64,000 nt of DNA from Symbiodinium natans (lineage: Eukaryota > Sar > Dinophyceae > Suessiales > Symbiodiniaceae). The position numbers were made by a program, and so were the translations under genes. Shown one piece after another: positions 23,801 to 34,812 of this stretch. Positions within the stretch are counted from its first letter, which is position 1. Each line of letters starts with the position of its first letter. The stretch is from NCBI GenBank assembly GCA_905221605.1, contig CAJNDS010001946.1, positions 367,736 through 431,735 of the forward strand. The letters run 5' to 3'. Below the pieces are notes generated by a model that saw nothing but the letters and a program-made list of their open reading frames with translations, was not told where the DNA came from and searched no databases.

Positions 23801-26800
23801 CAACAACCCAATATGAAACTTTTTTTGAAACCCATCATGCACGCATTGTGTTTGCAAATGGGGGGGGCTGCGCCCCCCCCAACCCCCCCGCTTTGTTTAA
23901 GCCGTGCAAGCTTGCTTCAAAGCATATGAAACTTTTTTTGAAACCCATCATGCAAGCATTGTGTTTGCAAATGGGGGGGGGCTGCCCCCCCCCCCCCAAC
24001 CCCCAACCCCCCCGCTTTTTTAAGCCGTGCAAGCTTGCTTCAAAGCATATGAAACTTTTTTTGAAACCCATCATGCACGCATTGTGTTTGCAAATGGGGG
24101 GGGCTGCGCCCCCCCCAACCCCCCCGCTTTTTTAAAGCCGTGCAAGCTTGCTTCAAAGCATATGAAACTTTTTTTGATGCATTTTACAATGCATTTTTGC
24201 GCATTCGCAACTTCGTCCGTGCTTTTTACAGTACGTTTTTGCGCATCTGCAAATGCGTTCGTGCACCCTCTGCGGGGATCGCGGGTGTCGAGATGCTGTT
24301 TACAGTGTGTTTTTGCGCGTTTGCAAATGCGTTCGTGCACCCTGTGCGGGGATCGTGGGTCTCGAGATGCTTTTTACAATGTGTTTTTTTGCGCATTAAC
24401 AAATGCGTTCGTGCACCCTCTGCGGGGATCGTGGGTCTCGAGATGCTTTTTACAGTGTGTTTTTACGCATTTGCAAATGCGTTCGTGCACCCTCTGCGGG
24501 GATCGTGCGTGTCGACATGCGTTTTACAGTGTGTTTTTGCTCATTTGCAAATGCGTTCGTGCACCCTCTGCGGGGATCGTGCGTGTCCAGATGCTTTTTA
24601 CAGTGTGTTTTTGCGCATTTGCAAATGCGTTCGTGCACCCTCTGCGGGGATCGTGGGTGTCGAGATGCGTTTTACAGTGTGTTTTTGCGCATTTGCAAAT
24701 GCGTTCGTGCACCCTTTGCGGGGATCGCGGGTGTCGAGATGCGTTTTACAGTGTGTTTTTGCTCATTTGCAAATGCGTTCGTGCACCCTCTGCGGGGATC
24801 GTGGGTGTCGACATGCGTTTTACAGTGTGTTTTTGCTCATTTGCAAATGCGTTCGTGCACCCTCTGCGGGGATCGTGGGTGTCGACATGCGTTTTACAGT
24901 GTGTTTTTGCTCATTTGCAAATGCGTTCGTGCACCCTGTGCGGGGATCGTGGGTGTCGACATGCGTTTTACAGTGTGTTTTGCGCATTCGTAACTTCGTT
25001 CGCCGAACCCTCTGCCGTGATCGCACGCGTGCATTTTTTGTTAGGCGCTGACCTATTTTTCTGCTCTTTGTGTTCCAAAATGACTCTTTCTCGTGTTCCG
25101 AAATGACTCCCTGCTGTGTTCCAAAATGACTCCCTTCTGTGTTCCAAAATGACCCCTTACCCATAGTTCAGGACCAGCTGATGCCCAACTACGGCCTCCA
25201 AGGTGACGCCGGAGGTTCTGGACTTGGGCAATTTTTTTTCGGATTTTCGCAGTGATTTCAACGGGTGGCTGAGAGTACAGCATACAAGAGCCATCGGCCA
25301 GGGCTGGCGCCGATGCAGATGCCGGAGCCACTGGGCGCGAAGTTCATGGCAATAGAATGCCATACAACATGACATAGGTGCATGTACCAGATGTTGCCAG
25401 GTTGAAGGGTCTCGAAGTATGAAGTCTATTCGAGTCGAGGATTGGCTTGAATCATCGCCTTGCGACAGAGTTCGCAGCCCGAACACGCCGAGCGTCTTTT
25501 CCTGCCTGCTTGCGCACGCAGTCACAAATCAGATGTGTGCGTGGGTGCACTCCTGGAATCCTCCATCAGCTCTACTATCGGCAGAGTTTGTCCCATAGTC
25601 TGTCCTTCACCTGAACTTTGGGGATACCAGTCACGAAGTCACGAACATCTCTTGGGCTTCATGATGCGTCAACGTGAAGAGATGGAATCCTTCAAAGGGA
25701 GGAGATGGCATGCACGTGCGCGTGCGTGCGCAAGCATGTGCGCCCACGCACGCGCGCGCGCGCGCGCGCGTTCTACGCGCACAGTTGAACCGTGCAAGTG
25801 CGTGACGGCATGAATGACCATCCAAGCGCTTTGTCCAGAGCAGAAGCTGGGAGGCATTCTAGGAGGCTCTGCGATGTTTTGGGGGTGGCTGCCTTTGCTG
25901 GCTTTGAGGTACCAGTGGTGGGGTCAGCAGCAGCAAGTCTACCAGCCCCAGGCCGGAAGACCATGCAGTGTTAAAGTTTGGCTCCCTAACGCACTAAGTG
26001 TCGCTTGTCACAGTTCGACTCTGCTGATGCAATGGCCATAGCGTGTGGCGATAGCTTTCTTCCTGCAGGAGCAGATGCCCCAACCCTTCTACCAGGCCAT
26101 TCCTGCACCATCCCATCACAATAGAGCACTGTCAAACACTATCACCAGATGCGAGGACCGCGGTGTCGCCCAGGCCTACCAGCCCCCAAGTGCCAAAGCT
26201 GCGCCGGGAACTCGGACTGGACATCAGCCCAGCCATGATGGGCAGACCACGGGAACCACATGGAACCTGTCCCAACTAGACGCCAACCTGACTCACAACC
26301 CAGAATCAAGTTCTTTGGCAAAACGAATTTTGCAGCGTATGTGGTGTTTGTCGGTTACCGTGGCGCCCTATGATCCTCAATTGGACTCATTGCTGAGGTT
26401 GCCAGGGGCGTGGGCACTGCCGCAGATGCAGCCTTCACAAGTGTCAGCCTTATGGTCAGAACCGGTGTTCAGTCGTGAAGATGCTTGACAAGAAGCGGAC
26501 GTTTTGCCGAGGCTTGTCCTGCATCGGTGCAGTTTCAGGCCTCCGGCTGCACGGGGGTCCGGGGTGCCGTCTTTTCCCTTAGGTCTGGCTGGTCCTGCGG
26601 TCCCCTGGTCTGGTCCTGCAGTCCCCTGGTCCCTCCCCTGCCTGGTCCAGCGGTCCCCTGGTCAACCCCCTTCCTTGTTGAAGCCGTGCAAGCTTGCTTT
26701 AAGAACAATATGAATCCGTCCCTTTCAAACACATCATGCAAACATCATGCAAACCACGTGTTTGCAACTGGTCAAATCCATCATACGAGCATTGTGTTTG

Positions 26801-27378
26801 CAAACGGGGGCGGCTGCGCCCCCGCCCGCTGCACGGGTCCAGAGCACCCTTCAAAGTCTCCGAGACATACGCCCTTGTCCACGGCCAGGCCGAAATAGAA
26901 TCGTAGCAAGCAGCCTGAATCCTGAACCATGAGATGTGAGCCCCTATGCCCTGAACCGACCCCTACAAGATCACGTGGCTCCCCAAACGGACTCATGGTT
27001 CGATGAGTGGCAAATTTCCCAGAGACGCGTGGTGAACGGCAGCACCTCGAAATAAGATGTGAGCACCAAGAAGGAGTGTGAGTGGTATGTTCGGAAAAGC
27101 TGTCCGAAAGAGAGGTAATCCCTGTGATAAACGCTAGATTCAGAGGCAGCGGCAAACCAAAGCCGTGAAAGCAAAACCCTAAACACAGAGCCCTGGACGG
27201 TAGTGGCTTGCAGACCCCGAGGCGGCCGCCCGCGTTGTTCCAGCATCGCAAAGCGGCGTCTGAAAAACATGCTACGTGATTGGTTGCCCCTCAGGGCTTT
27301 GGGAGTTCTTCTCGACAGGTGTCTCCAGAAATGCGGCATCAGCAGATGCAGCAGATGGTGAAGCTTGGCAAGACACAG
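20804..27378 (+). CDS. Gln/Pro-rich low-complexity protein, scattered exons, unidentified
   Basis: Probable exons, all on + and similar in composition: 20804-about 20990 (ELPQQALSKLPASTDSVEL), about 21366-21470, 21685-about 21786 (SQQQPQQQVV and WQDEYDEYV), 25172-25202 (DQLMPNYGLQ, AG and GT borders), about 25905-25970 (WGQQQQVYQPQAG), 26069-about 26110 (EQMPQPFYQAIPAP), 26174-about 26300 (AYQPPSAKAAPG), 27319-27378 (MRHQQMQQMVKLGKTQ, clean AG and GT). Richness in Gln, Pro and Tyr suggests a disordered scaffold or RNA-binding type protein, but no folded domain was found. The 3.15-kb repeat block at 22003-25157 lies between two of these exons; its right edge is 14 bp from the exon at 25172. 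They might belong to more than one gene. Confidence 0.45.
22130..22590. repeat. GGTTTCC(A/T)T-type minisatellite, 8-9 bp unit
   Basis: About 50 units of TGGTTTCC with alternating TT/AT/GT joints. All three + frames stay open and give Phe/Trp/Val/Ser peptides; the minus frames give Asn/His/Thr-rich ones. These are unit artefacts. The array is immediately right of the left 23-bp repeat array. Confidence 0.95.
22605..24177. repeat. 112-bp tandem repeat with a G7-CTGCG-C8 hairpin, split by an insertion
   Basis: Each unit starts AAGCCGTGCAAGCTTGC and ends in a G-run/CTGCG/C-run stem plus a CCCCCCCGC stretch. Starts are at 22605, 22719, 22807 (the preceding unit lacks the G-run), 22919, 23899, 24022 and 24135. 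The unit begun at 22919 is interrupted at 22947 and resumes at 23812. The last unit is cut at 24177, where the 74-bp array begins. A diverged copy lies outside the block at 26682-26822. Confidence 0.9.
22948..23811. mobile_element. 864-bp insertion with imperfect terminal inverted repeats and ATAT(G) target duplication
   Basis: It interrupts a 112-bp repeat unit, so its limits are visible by comparison with intact units. The left end is GGGTTGCGTTCAAAAT; the reverse complement of the right end is GGGTTGTTGTCAAAAT (13 of 16 match). ATATG is present on both sides (22943-22947 and 23812-23816) but once in intact units. Inside, an 18-bp direct repeat (ATAAGGCGGCACCGAGGG) lies near both ends (23032 and 23743), with many CGCTAG motifs (23072-23102, 23420-23445, 23651). 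The longest frame is 86 codons (23163-23423) with no transposase similarity. It is likely a non-autonomous DNA transposon. Confidence 0.65.
24187..25040. repeat. 74-bp tandem array, about 11 copies
   Basis: The GTGCACCCTCTGCGGGGATC box recurs at 24261, 24335, 24411, 24485, 24559, 24633, 24707, 24781, 24855 and 24929 (74-bp steps, one of 76), with decayed units at both ends. Since 74 is not a multiple of 3 and the unit has no stop on +, all three + frames are open for 200-360 codons and repeat every 74 codons. The Cys-rich peptides are not taken as genes. Confidence 0.97.
26590..26822. repeat. TGGTCCTGCGGTCCCC repeat followed by a diverged copy of the 112-bp unit
   Basis: 26590-26668 has four or five units of CTGGTCC(T/A)GCGGTCCC. 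At 26682 a decayed 112-bp-family unit starts (GAAGCCGTGCAAGCTTGCTT) and ends in an interrupted hairpin (GGGGGCGGCTGCGCCCCC) at 26822, with internal duplication of the ATCATGCAAAC part. It shows that the 112-bp family also exists outside the bounded block. Confidence 0.8.
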
Positions 27379-29778
27379 GTGACCGATGTAGCTTGCGAGA
27401 GCTACAATATTCTTCAATGATCCCACAGAAAACAGATGTCGTGTTGGAGAGTTGTTGTGGTGTCCGGCTGCAAGCTGCTGTCTTTGGCATGACAGATGCC
27501 ATGCCGTAAAGCATGTTACAGCTCACTCTGACTGAGGGCGGGAAAAGCACCAGAGAGAACACCTGAACCGCCGGTGCCTTGCCGAGTCACACGGTGTTCT
27601 GTAGCCTTACTAGCATGACGGGCAACTGTCATCCTTAATGCCGCAGGTCATCTGAAGCACGGACGGTCCAGCAACAAGCTATTCTTCCTGCTGATTGAAA
27701 GTTCTACCATGTTCCACCTTTGCCTGCACGGTGCGATGCACGACGCACGAATCCAGGCACCACCGGATACAGAAGTGGTCACCGAGCCAACATCCCGCTT
27801 GGAGGCGGGAGTCGCATAGCAGCATAGCCAAAACTATGCCCGAAACACATGCTCCAAAGAGTCCGCTATGCATTTCTCGTTTCCGATTGTTCCCAAAGAA
27901 ATAGATGTGTGGTGGGGGTGGGGGGGTTTCCGGAGTTCATGTTGGGCACAGGTAGTGAAGTAGCTAGGTTTCTGCTAAAGGTGCCTGCAGATGCCAACTG
28001 TGGGGGCACAGCATTCCCGACGCCACGGAGCACCGAGGTCCCTCCGGCATCTTCGCTGAAAGAAAAAGGGGTTCGCGGGGGCGAGTTAATGCCTTCATCG
28101 AAGGAATATGCATGTAAGGCATGTACTTCACACAGGTCCCGAAGGCCAGCTAACAAGCTTATCTGGAGGCTTGAAGTGTAGCGTTAAAGAAGCCGAGGAC
28201 CGCAGCGACGAAGGTGAAGTGGATCGAACTGAGGAGCAGAGGTGGGGACGTTGGGAGTTGGAAGTCGTTGTGCACATGGAGGTTGTTCACGTAGACGGCG
28301 AAGGTTTTGGTGATCTTCACCCAAATTCGCCCAGCTTTGTCCTTCGCTGTATTGCAAGCGCTCGAAGCAGGTCCCGCCTCAGCGCCAGCGCTGCTCGCCG
28401 CCTCCGCCGGAAGCGCGCCGCTGAGCGCGCACAGCGCGAGGCCACGCCCAGCTGATTATGCAAGCTGCAAATTTAGTAAACTCGTTGTAAACGTTAAACT
28501 CAAGAGCCGCCGGGCATTGCAAGAGTCTTGGAAGAGTGCAGGCCGACCTCGCTCTTCCTGGTACCGCAGCAGGGCCGAGATTTCAGCATCTTTTTCGTTA
28601 TGCAGCAAGCATCTTCAAACAGGAAGGTTCCCAGTTGCGACATGCGTGTGCTTATATGGTCCAGACCTGCGCGTTGACCCTGACTTTGTCCGAGATATTT
28701 CCCGAACACTGCGAGCAGCTCCGAGAGCAGCTACAGAACGGCAGTGCCCCGGCTGCTTCAAGCATGCGGTCATGGAAGTCAGGTCCTTCAAGCCCTATAC
28801 AGGCCTAAACCCTAACCCCTACCTTGGCTACGGGGAGGACGCATGTGCTTTTGTGCAGGCGGAGATGTCCGAGACATCATTCGTCGCCTTCGTGGACAGG
28901 CCCCTCAGCCGCATGCGTTGGTGATGGAGGTCTATAGGGTTTAGCTTAGTGAATCCAAAATAGCTCCGAATGGGCCCGGCAACTATCTGGGGGCTGATCT
29001 CACGACTTCCAGATCTGACGATGTCTGTTGTCAAAGCATGTTGCAGTGGTCGACCAGGGAGAGCTCAACAAGGAGCCTTTCTTTTTCAACACGAAGAAAC
29101 TTTTCTTTAGTTGGCAGCCTGAACTCAAAAGTCGGGTAAGTTGGTCGACGCCCATTCGCATGACCAGGTAGACATAGGTGTCGAAGCAGCCCTAGCAGCA
29201 CCGGCACCAAAACATTCGGACAAACTCCTCAAGCGATCTCAAGCGTGCGTAAGATCGTGTCAGCATGCGCGTCAGCCTGCGTGTCAGCCTGCGTGAAGCT
29301 TAGGCCTAGCCCAGGACAGACCACCACAATCTTTCACCAATCTCTCAACCCCGCCCCTTCCCGACGACGGGAACGCACCAACCTCCAACTCCCAAGGCCC
29401 TCGAAAAAGCAGCTGCACTCAGATGAAAGGAATCAGAAAGCCAGCCTTTCAGTCACGGTTACGCATCGAGCAGCATCCTCCGGAAGAAGCCATGTAGATC
29501 CCCATGAAGCAATTGTAGAAGGTGTTTTGTGCCACCAGACCTCCAGATGCCTTCGCCGAAGTTTGAATGTGGCCTGATTGCGACTCGCAGCGACTCGCAG
29601 TATGTCGCATGTGTTGTTGTGAGGTTTGGTCGCTCTCGCGAGATGCTCATGGTTGCCGACTAGTCCAGCAGGCAAGAGGGCCGCTAGGGCCGCTGGCAAG
29701 CGGGGACTTTAGAAACGAGCGTCAGCACAGAGCTTTTCGCACGAGCGTCCGTGAATCTTCGGACATGGTCTTCAGCAG
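27379..29778. other. Both strands partly open; no gene recognised
   Basis: GC-rich 28300-28450 is open on + and on - (minus reads VKITKTFAVYVNNLHV without a start). A + frame to 28924 (205 codons) and one at 28536-28808 overlap in different frames; either could hold exons. Short CCTAAACCCTAAC telomere-like sequence sits at 28804-28818. Nothing could be assigned. Confidence 0.4.
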
Positions 29779-30710
29779 GTCCTCGAGATGGCTGGTCAGC
29801 GTGATGCCTTCGACGTGGCCAAGGAGAGCTGCGGGAATTGCCCCAAAACAGACCTTGCTGCTTAAACCATTGCAGCAACAAATGCGCATGACAGCAGAGT
29901 ATAGTAGAGTTGAGTTCAAGCTGAGGAGCTGGAAGGTCACATCTTGGAGGCCGTAATGTGCCCTCACGGCAACTATGCTCCTGGGCAGCGGTCAGGGCCT
30001 GCACGAACGTCGCGAAAGTGCTCTTCAAGCTTCCCCCTCACACTCCGTCCTCCCTCTCTTTTTCCTTTGAGCCGAGGTTGTGCAGAAGATTGTGTCCCAG
30101 CTTTCTGTGTGCCTTGAATGCAAGCAAGAGTCGTTGGTCTCCGATGCGACCCAGTAGGCCCGATATTTTCTCCCCCGGCGCAACTGGGTCTTCTTTCCCA
30201 GGTTCTGGTAAGGCCCGTAGTGGTCACGCTGAAAATGGTTTCAGCAGGACAGCACAGCGGGCTTCGGTTGCTGTTTCAGTTCACCTCAGGGCCTCCAGCG
30301 ACTTCGTCGTGCGAGAGCTTCAAGGTTCTGTGGTGCGAGCTGCTCTGCCGCAGGAAGGCTGTGCCGTGCTCTGACTTTGGGGCGTCAAGGCTGTCGCGGC
30401 GAGCTGATGTAGAACAAGGCGAAAGGCAACACCTCCATAATGAGCCGAGCTGCTGATTTCCCGCTACCGAGGTTGCAAAGCACCGCTTTGCTTGCCGGAT
30501 CCTGTGCCGCTTGCTAGACTCTGGCCGGCACTTTAAGTTACTCATTGCATGAGCCTGAGGCTTGCAGCTATGGTTTGCTGCCTACGGCATCATGTGCATC
30601 CTGTGCAACCCGAGGAGTTCAGCGGGTCGAGTGCTCGCACGATCGAGCTCGTGGACGAGCTGCTTCAGGAAGCGGGCCCTTTGTGCCCCGGTTGCAGTGA
30701 TGGCAATACC
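29779..30710 (+). CDS. Probable exons of an unidentified protein
   Basis: Three exon-like segments with AG acceptors: 29779-29850 (MAGQRDAFDVAKESCGNCPK), about 30245-30370 (SVHLRASSDFVVRELQGSV) and 30615-about 30710 (SSARTIELVDELLQEAG followed by a Cys-Pro-Gly-Cys pair). The first overlaps an 81-codon minus frame (29722-29967) that also looks protein-like (LTSHLEDLLKTMSEDSR), so the strand is not certain there. They may or may not belong to one gene. No family was recognised. Confidence 0.35.
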
Positions 30711-31250
30711 GGCCTTATGGTTTCATGGTGACGGCATCACATGGTCAAGACGTAATCGCAACCAATCTATATTCAAAAGGCCAGCAAAGAACCAGCAACT
30801 GGAATTGCCTCTCTCCCTTGCTTTCTGCGATCATGTCTTGTTACAGTCTTGTTTTGTCTGTTTACTGTTTTTATGCTTGACGCTGTTCTGAACTTCCAAC
30901 AGGAAAGTCTTGGTTCTTGGTTTCCAGGGCCTGGGGCTAACAATGTTTCAGATGTTCTACACAATATAGTTTTAGCCCAGGGCCCCGGGAACCAACAACC
31001 AACATATCAGGCATTGGGTATTGGTTCGTCAGATTCCGGGGTACATTTGTTTTCCCCACTCTCGGTGTGGGGTTGTTAGATTCTAAACTCAACTCTTCTT
31101 TTCGCCTGGAACTCTTCTCCTCGCCCGGTCTACTCCTCGCTCATCCCTGGAGTGCCCAACCCCATACTGATTGAAGTGATGCGAGCATTCATAGTCGCGG
31201 TCATAGAGAGCGTCGCAAGAGTTGGCACGCAAAGTAGTGCTAACTTCTAT

Positions 31251-31363
31251 GATGATGATAATGATGATGATGATGGTGATGGTGATGATGATGATGATGT
31301 TGATGATGATGATGATGATGTGGATGCTGATGATGATGCTGCTGCTGATGATGATGATGATGA
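31251..31363. repeat. GAT microsatellite
   Basis: About 37 GAT triplets with GGT, GTT and GCT variants. One + frame reads poly-Asp and another poly-Met. It lies in a 95-codon frame at 31152-31436, but no surrounding exon was recognised, so it is treated as simple repeat. From 31364 to 32350 there is nothing recognisable. Confidence 0.9.
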
Positions 31364-32353
31364 AAGCAGATTCAGATATGATGGTGCGGGGGTTAGGCCA
31401 ACGGTACTTGGAGGATCACTGGCACTCAGTAGGTAGGTTGATGATGGGGATGACTGGACCGATCATGATTTGTCTGTTCAATAAATGTGCTTACTGAGTC
31501 CCCCTGACCGCCCGAGTAGAGGTCGTAAACATGTCTAATATCGTCGTCCTCATTGATCATGACAACAACCAGCCATGAGAAGGCAACAACAGTAAAACAA
31601 ACTTGTTTCTAAGTAGATGTGGGCCAAAGCGCCAAATCCTTGAGTCCAGGGCTCGGGGAGTGGACGAAAGCCAACGGCCGCGGGTGCATGATGGCTGCTG
31701 GATGTGGTCAGTAACGGGCAGAGGCTCGACTCTCGTTTGTTCGGTGTTCGACTGATGTTCGTCAAAACTCCGAGCCGTAGCATCACCACGCCACTCGCCC
31801 AGCTCATCACATGACCTCACTTGCAACATCTAGCGACTCCCATCCTGAAGCCCCGTGCCTCAACCCAGCTGGTGCGTGCCGGCGCCAACTGTTTGAACTG
31901 GGGCCCTGAAGTTTCTCCTAGGCAGCGTTGGGTTTTTAACATTAAGTTGTCACACCGTTGTGGCGTCTGAGGTTTCAATGCCGTGTTTTCGGGGTGCTCG
32001 ACCTTAGGACCTTAGGTTGGAAAGTCTAGCATTCGGGCGTGGCGGAGGGTCGAGACTAAAGGGCGCGTTCATGCTTGGAGCACAATCACTGGCAAAGTTG
32101 ATCGTTGAACCGTTGCATCGACACCTTCCGTTGCCTTTGGCCCTCGTTTTTTCTGCACGATGTTGAGCGAAGGTTGCTTGTAGGTTAGGTCTTGGCTATG
32201 CGAGGCTATCCATTGCTATCCAGTGATTTCGTTGACAGACAGCGTGTAATACGCAGGCCTTGCATGCCCAAAGAGTTTTTGGCCTGTCAATCACCTTGCA
32301 ATCCTTCCACCCTGGAGTCAGATGACCCATGAGAAAGTGAAAGAGAAAGAAAC

Positions 32354-32613
<260 letters not shown>

Positions 32614-32624
32614 AAGTGTCCCTG

Positions 32625-33000
32625 GCGTGCCCAACTCGAGCGTGTCCCTGGAGTGCTTAACGCCAGTAGAGAACCCATGGCCCAACCCCAGAGTCTCCCT
32701 ATGGTGCCCAACCCCAGAGTGTCCCCGGAGTGCCCAGCCCAGAATGTCGCAGAGTCTCCCACCCCAGAGTTTCTCTGGAGTGCTCCCAATTTCAGAGGCT
32801 CAACCCCCAGTCTCCCTAAAGAGTGCCCAACCCCAGAGTGTCCCCGGAGTGCCCAGCCCCAGAGTCTCCCTAGTGCCCAACCCCAGAGTCTCCCTCGAGT
32901 GCACAACCCCAGAGTCTCCCTCGAGTGCCCAACCCCAGATTGTCCCCAGAGTGCCCAGCCCAAGAGTGTTGCTGGAGTGCCCAACCCCAGAGTATCTCTA
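32625..33000. repeat. 25-bp minisatellite (GTGCCCAACCCCAGAGTCTC family)
   Basis: About 15 units of 23-26 bp directly after the GA tract. A solitary piece of the same unit (CCCTGGAGTGCCCAACCCCA) is at 31145-31165, 1.2 kb upstream, beyond the GA tract. Confidence 0.9.
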
Positions 33001-34040
33001 CCAAGAGAGGGTGGGGATGTTCGAAATAAAAAATAATGTTAAATGCTTGTTTGTATTTGTTCTCAGGTTCTTAGAATGTTTGTTCAATGGATTGCCGTCA
33101 TCAATCCAGCCAGCCCCACTTTTGCGTTCAAGTATCATACGGCAACACATTGGTTTGTAACTTAAGAATGCTTTCCTAACAGTTAACATGGTTGGATGCC
33201 AGCCATAATCCTTGAATACGTTCTACTATGTTCAAGGACGGGAAGACTGGAAGAGAACAAAGGACACTTTAGATTTTTACGCTTTTAAGATGAGGTTGCC
33301 GTCTAACAGCACCTGCAGTGTATTATGTTGACGAAATTAGGTAAGTTCTTTGGCGCTGTAGCTAGGGAAAGAACGAACTGTTAGTAACAGTCTTAGGAAT
33401 TTTGTTCGTTGCCGCATTGACAATGCGGGTAATTTGATGTTAAGATCAATTAAGTTGAGCCACTTGTCGCCTTGTATGCGTACACATATTGCGTGACGTA
33501 TGTGACCCACAATTTGCGGAGAAATGCTTGTTTTTATACTAACTTCTCCACCCCATGTTGAAGCTACAGTTGAAGGTCATTTTTTCGTATGTCATTGTTT
33601 GAATGGCAAGACATATTGAGAACGAAGGACAGCGAATGCAACAACCGATGCGACAAACAGCGATGGTAAAACAAAGCAGCGATAGTAAAACAAAGCTCTT
33701 ATGATTGTTTTTGCATAGGGCTTGTTATAAGTGATAAGCTATATTCATTGAACTGCGAGAACAATGGCGTGAGACGATGAAATTGATCTCATTTATGACG
33801 CAACAAGAAAAACCCATCGGGCTCTGCCCTTGCTAACTAGATACTCGTTCATGTCAAATGGCCGAACTGATGGTGACATGTAGCGTAAAATCTGCGAAAG
33901 GCTTGTGCGGCTTCGTTCGCTAGTGCAATGCTGGCACTCTATGAGGATTTGCTCTGTGCTGTGAGAGAGATGTCGACTTGCAGCTGCATTGACGTCTGAG
34001 GTGTTGTCATAGCTTCGCGCACCATGTAATCCAGTCTGCA
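33001..34040. other. AT-richer, ORF-poor kilobase
   Basis: Clearly lower in GC than its surroundings, with no open frame above about 60 codons from 33190 to 34040 on either strand. It has small repeats (GTAAAACAAAGC twice near 33670-33695) and a short inverted repeat (CCTTGAAT/ATGTTCAAGG, 33209-33237). I do not recognise organelle or RNA genes in it. It may be an inserted or regulatory stretch. Confidence 0.5.
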
Positions 34041-34812
34041 GCTTGCCACGATTTCAGCAACGTTCTGCGCCATTTTTCCCTGCAATCCCTGGACTCCTTA
34101 CGATGGAGTGTGCGAGATCTGTCTCAGGTACTGGAACATGGGCTGGACAAGCACAAGGACCGCGCACACATTTCTGTGTCCGAAGTGCGATAGACAAATG
34201 TACTGACACATTTGCACACAGACAGATGTATATAGACTTCGTGGATACCCAGAAAGAAACAGTCACATGCATAGAAACGAACACATTCGCAAATCTCTCG
34301 TTTCTTTGACCACAGGCATACCATGCATGGGACTCAGTGGTGCCAGTGATATGGAAATAGGTTCAGGTGAAAAGGAAATGCGGTAGCTGTCCTTGGGTTG
34401 CAAAGTCTTGGGGTTGAGGCATTTGGGGAGAGGCTTCACAGGGTTGAGAGGCTGCAGCGACCATAGACTTGATCTAGAGAAGTTTAGATCGCCAGGGCCT
34501 GTTGGCATGTACAAGTCGTAGAAGGCTTCAACAGTTGATTGTAGAGTTCGCAGATTCAAGGCGTTCCATTGAGCTGCATCTTGTATTGATAGAAGACCCG
34601 TAAACGTAAACCGAGGAGTCCTAGGAACTTTCGGAGGGGACCCCGCCCGCAGGCCCAGGCCTGAGGGCTCTTGTCGACGAGACATCCCATCCCCCAAGCC
34701 CCGGCAACCCTGATGCGGTGGAGTTGTGGCCCCTACCCCCTTCCCTTGTCCCCCTCGACGACAACTGAACCCGCCCGCACAAGCGCACAAGACCACACAA
34801 GCTTGGCCGGAG

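Larger units (their letters stand above)
22003..25157. mobile_element. Composite foldback-like element bounded by inverted 23-bp repeat arrays
   Basis: The left edge has four copies of GGGGTCATTTTGGAACGCG (22-24-bp spacing, 22003-22095). The right edge has four copies of the same unit in reverse complement (23-bp spacing, 25070-25157), with AC replacing GC at the inner end. The outermost bases match as AGGGGTC...GACCCCT. Between them are a GGTTTCC minisatellite, 112-bp repeats, an 864-bp insertion and a 74-bp tandem array. No transposase frame was seen and no convincing flanking target duplication. The structure resembles foldback elements with internally repeated ends, but it could also be a satellite cluster; similar repeat units may be common in dinoflagellate genomes. 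Confidence 0.55.

Noticed and set aside
22605-24177. CRISPR array
   Set aside because: The 112-bp repeats are contiguous tandem units without unique spacers, in eukaryotic DNA.
24027-25106. 359- and 303-codon Cys-rich frames
   Set aside because: Fully explained by the stop-free 74-bp tandem unit.
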